Shown: positions 61,229-64,000 of the stretch, piece by piece
Position numbering within the stretch: position 1 is the stretch's first letter
How the letters are laid out: the number at the start of each line of letters is the position of its first letter
Source: Accumulibacter sp964420975
Lineage (GTDB): Bacteria; Pseudomonadota; Gammaproteobacteria; Burkholderiales; Rhodocyclaceae
Direction: 5' to 3'
DNA length: 64,000 nt
Assembly (NCBI GenBank): GCA_964420975.1
Contig: CAYQVH010000002.1
Span: 124,001 to 188,000, forward strand
Program-made: the position numbers and the translations under genes
The notes under the pieces: generated by a model
What the model saw: the letters and a program-made list of their open reading frames with translations, nothing else
Database searches by the model: none
Told to the model about the DNA's origin: nothing

Positions 61229-61977
61229 CGCGTCCGCGGCTCGACTGGCCGCTGCCGCCCGTTTTTGCCCATCGCTGCGGTGGCGCGTTGGCGCCGGAGA
61301 ATACCCTGGCCGGGCTATGGGTCGCCTCGCGGCTCGGACTGCGGGCGGTCGAGTTCGACGTCATGCTTTCGGCCGACGGTTCGCCGTGGCTGATTCACGA
61401 CGAGACGCTCGAACGGACGACCGATGGTCGCGGTCGGGTCTGCGCTTCGGGCGATCGCGAGCTGCAGGCTCTGGACGCCGGCGGTAAACAGCACCCGGCG
61501 TTTGCCGGTGAACCGCTGCCGACGCTGGCCGCTGCCGCCGTACGTTGTCGGCAGTTGGGGCTAGCGGTCAACGTCGAAGTCAAGCCGGCGGCGGGTTGTG
61601 AAGAACGTACCGGCGAGTTGGTCGCGCGCGCGGTTCGCGACCTGTGGCGGGGCGATTCGCTGCCGTTGGTGTCGTCGTTTTCCGAAGCGGCGCTGGCGGC
61701 GGCGCGTGCTGCCGTTCCCGAACTGCCGCTTGGCTGTCTTTATGAGGCGCCGCCGGCGGATTGGCGGTTGCGCCTCGATCGTTTGGACGCGCTCACGCTG
61801 CACTGTGCCGCGGCGTCGGTAACCGTTGATTTGCTGGCAGAAGCGCGCGCTGCCGGAGTTCCCGTCTTGTGCTACACGGTCAACCAGCCGGCGCTGGCGG
61901 CGACCTTGTTTGCGCGGGGTGTGACGGCGGTATTCAGCGATCGTATCGACCTTTTTTCTGACGCGAGTGTGCCCTGA
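61225..61977 (+). CDS. ugpQ: Glycerophosphodiester phosphodiesterase
   Basis: A 250-residue TIM-barrel phosphodiesterase that hydrolyses glycerophosphodiesters to glycerol-3-phosphate. The catalytic site is visible as AHRCGGALAPENTLAGL (His, Glu, Asn) near residue 15, EFDVMLSADGSPWLIHDETLER near residue 45, and VNVEVKP near residue 117. No signal peptide, so cytoplasmic, as UgpQ. The GTG at 61225 overlaps the ugpB stop (GTGA), which implies coupling. Confidence 0.92.
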   Translation: MTRPRLDWPLPPVFAHRCGGALAPENTLAGLWVASRLGLRAVEFDVMLSADGSPWLIHDETLERTTDGRGRVCASGDRELQALDAGGKQHPAFAGEPLPTLAAAAVRCRQLGLAVNVEVKPAAGCEERTGELVARAVRDLWRGDSLPLVSSFSEAALAAARAAVPELPLGCLYEAPPADWRLRLDRLDALTLHCAAASVTVDLLAEARAAGVPVLCYTVNQPALAATLFARGVTAVFSDRIDLFSDASVP

Positions 61978-61993
61978 GAGCTGGGCAGGGCAC
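61969..61993 (+). other. Hairpin overlapping the ugpQ stop
   Basis: GTGCCCTG and CAGGGCAC form perfect 8-base arms around a 9-base loop. No T-run follows, so it is not a standard intrinsic terminator, but it could still shape the 3' end of the ugpBQ transcript. Confidence 0.35.
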
Positions 61994-62078
61994 CGGTCTC
62001 GGCCGCTGTTTCAAGCTAAAATCGCAGCTCCCTGAGCGAACCCGACCGGGGCTAACGATATCGACATAGAGCAAGACG

Positions 62079-64000
<1,922 letters not shown>

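Overview
The window is GC-rich chromosomal DNA (about two thirds G+C by eye). The gene set points to a betaproteobacterium of the Rhodocyclales / Candidatus Accumulibacter kind: rdgC, the mutM-TPR-lolB-ispE block, DUF1631, hopanoid-type squalene synthase HpnC, PEP-CTERM proteins with PrsT-type TPR lipoproteins, and fetAB. The genus is an inference from gene content only. No rRNA, tRNA or CRISPR array was seen.

Layout. 1-7.3 kb: a tightly overlapping minus-strand surface-polysaccharide operon (flippase, HisH/HisF-type amidotransferase pair, polymerase/ligase, WbpG-type amidotransferase, glycosyltransferase, and an unknown protein that runs off the left edge). The HisH-HisF-WbpG trio is the signature of an acetamidino sugar. 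7.3-10 kb: a GlpD-like oxidoreductase, hpnC, and an antitoxin fused to a PIN-toxin tail. 10.1-14.2 kb: a giant CapB/PgsB-type ligase. 14.2-15.3 kb: a graveyard of IS and regulator fragments. 15.3-28 kb: mostly housekeeping genes (rdgC, ispE, lolB, TPR protein, mutM, fetAB, dynamin-like GTPase, small cytochrome c, metallo-hydrolase, DUF3617, methyltransferase, quinone-oxidoreductase-type dehydrogenase, and an orphaned antitoxin with toxin remnant).

28.5-43 kb: the most interesting part, a five-gene minus-strand operon with overlapping or nearly touching genes. In order of transcription it encodes a CHASE2 sensor with a degenerate kinase end; a 1076-residue membrane protein whose N-terminal third is a duplicated CapC/PgsC core; a membrane-anchored periplasmic protein; a putative zinc amidohydrolase; and a 1756-residue exported protein with an apparent outer-membrane barrel end. 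Together with the CapB-like ligase at 10-14 kb this looks like an enlarged Gram-negative relative of the poly-gamma-glutamate (Cap/Pgs) machine, with candidate modules for polymerisation, periplasmic handling, cleavage and outer-membrane passage. The polymer is unknown.

43-49.7 kb: small conserved protein, PP2C phosphatase, rhlE, DUF1631, aldo/keto reductase, lipoprotein. 49.9-58.3 kb: a PEP-CTERM island with two PEP-CTERM proteins, each behind a near-perfect sigma-54 promoter, flanking two tandem PrsT-like TPR lipoproteins. 58.4-64 kb: an exported TPR-like protein, an orphan ugpB-ugpQ pair, and the 5' part of alaS running off the right edge.
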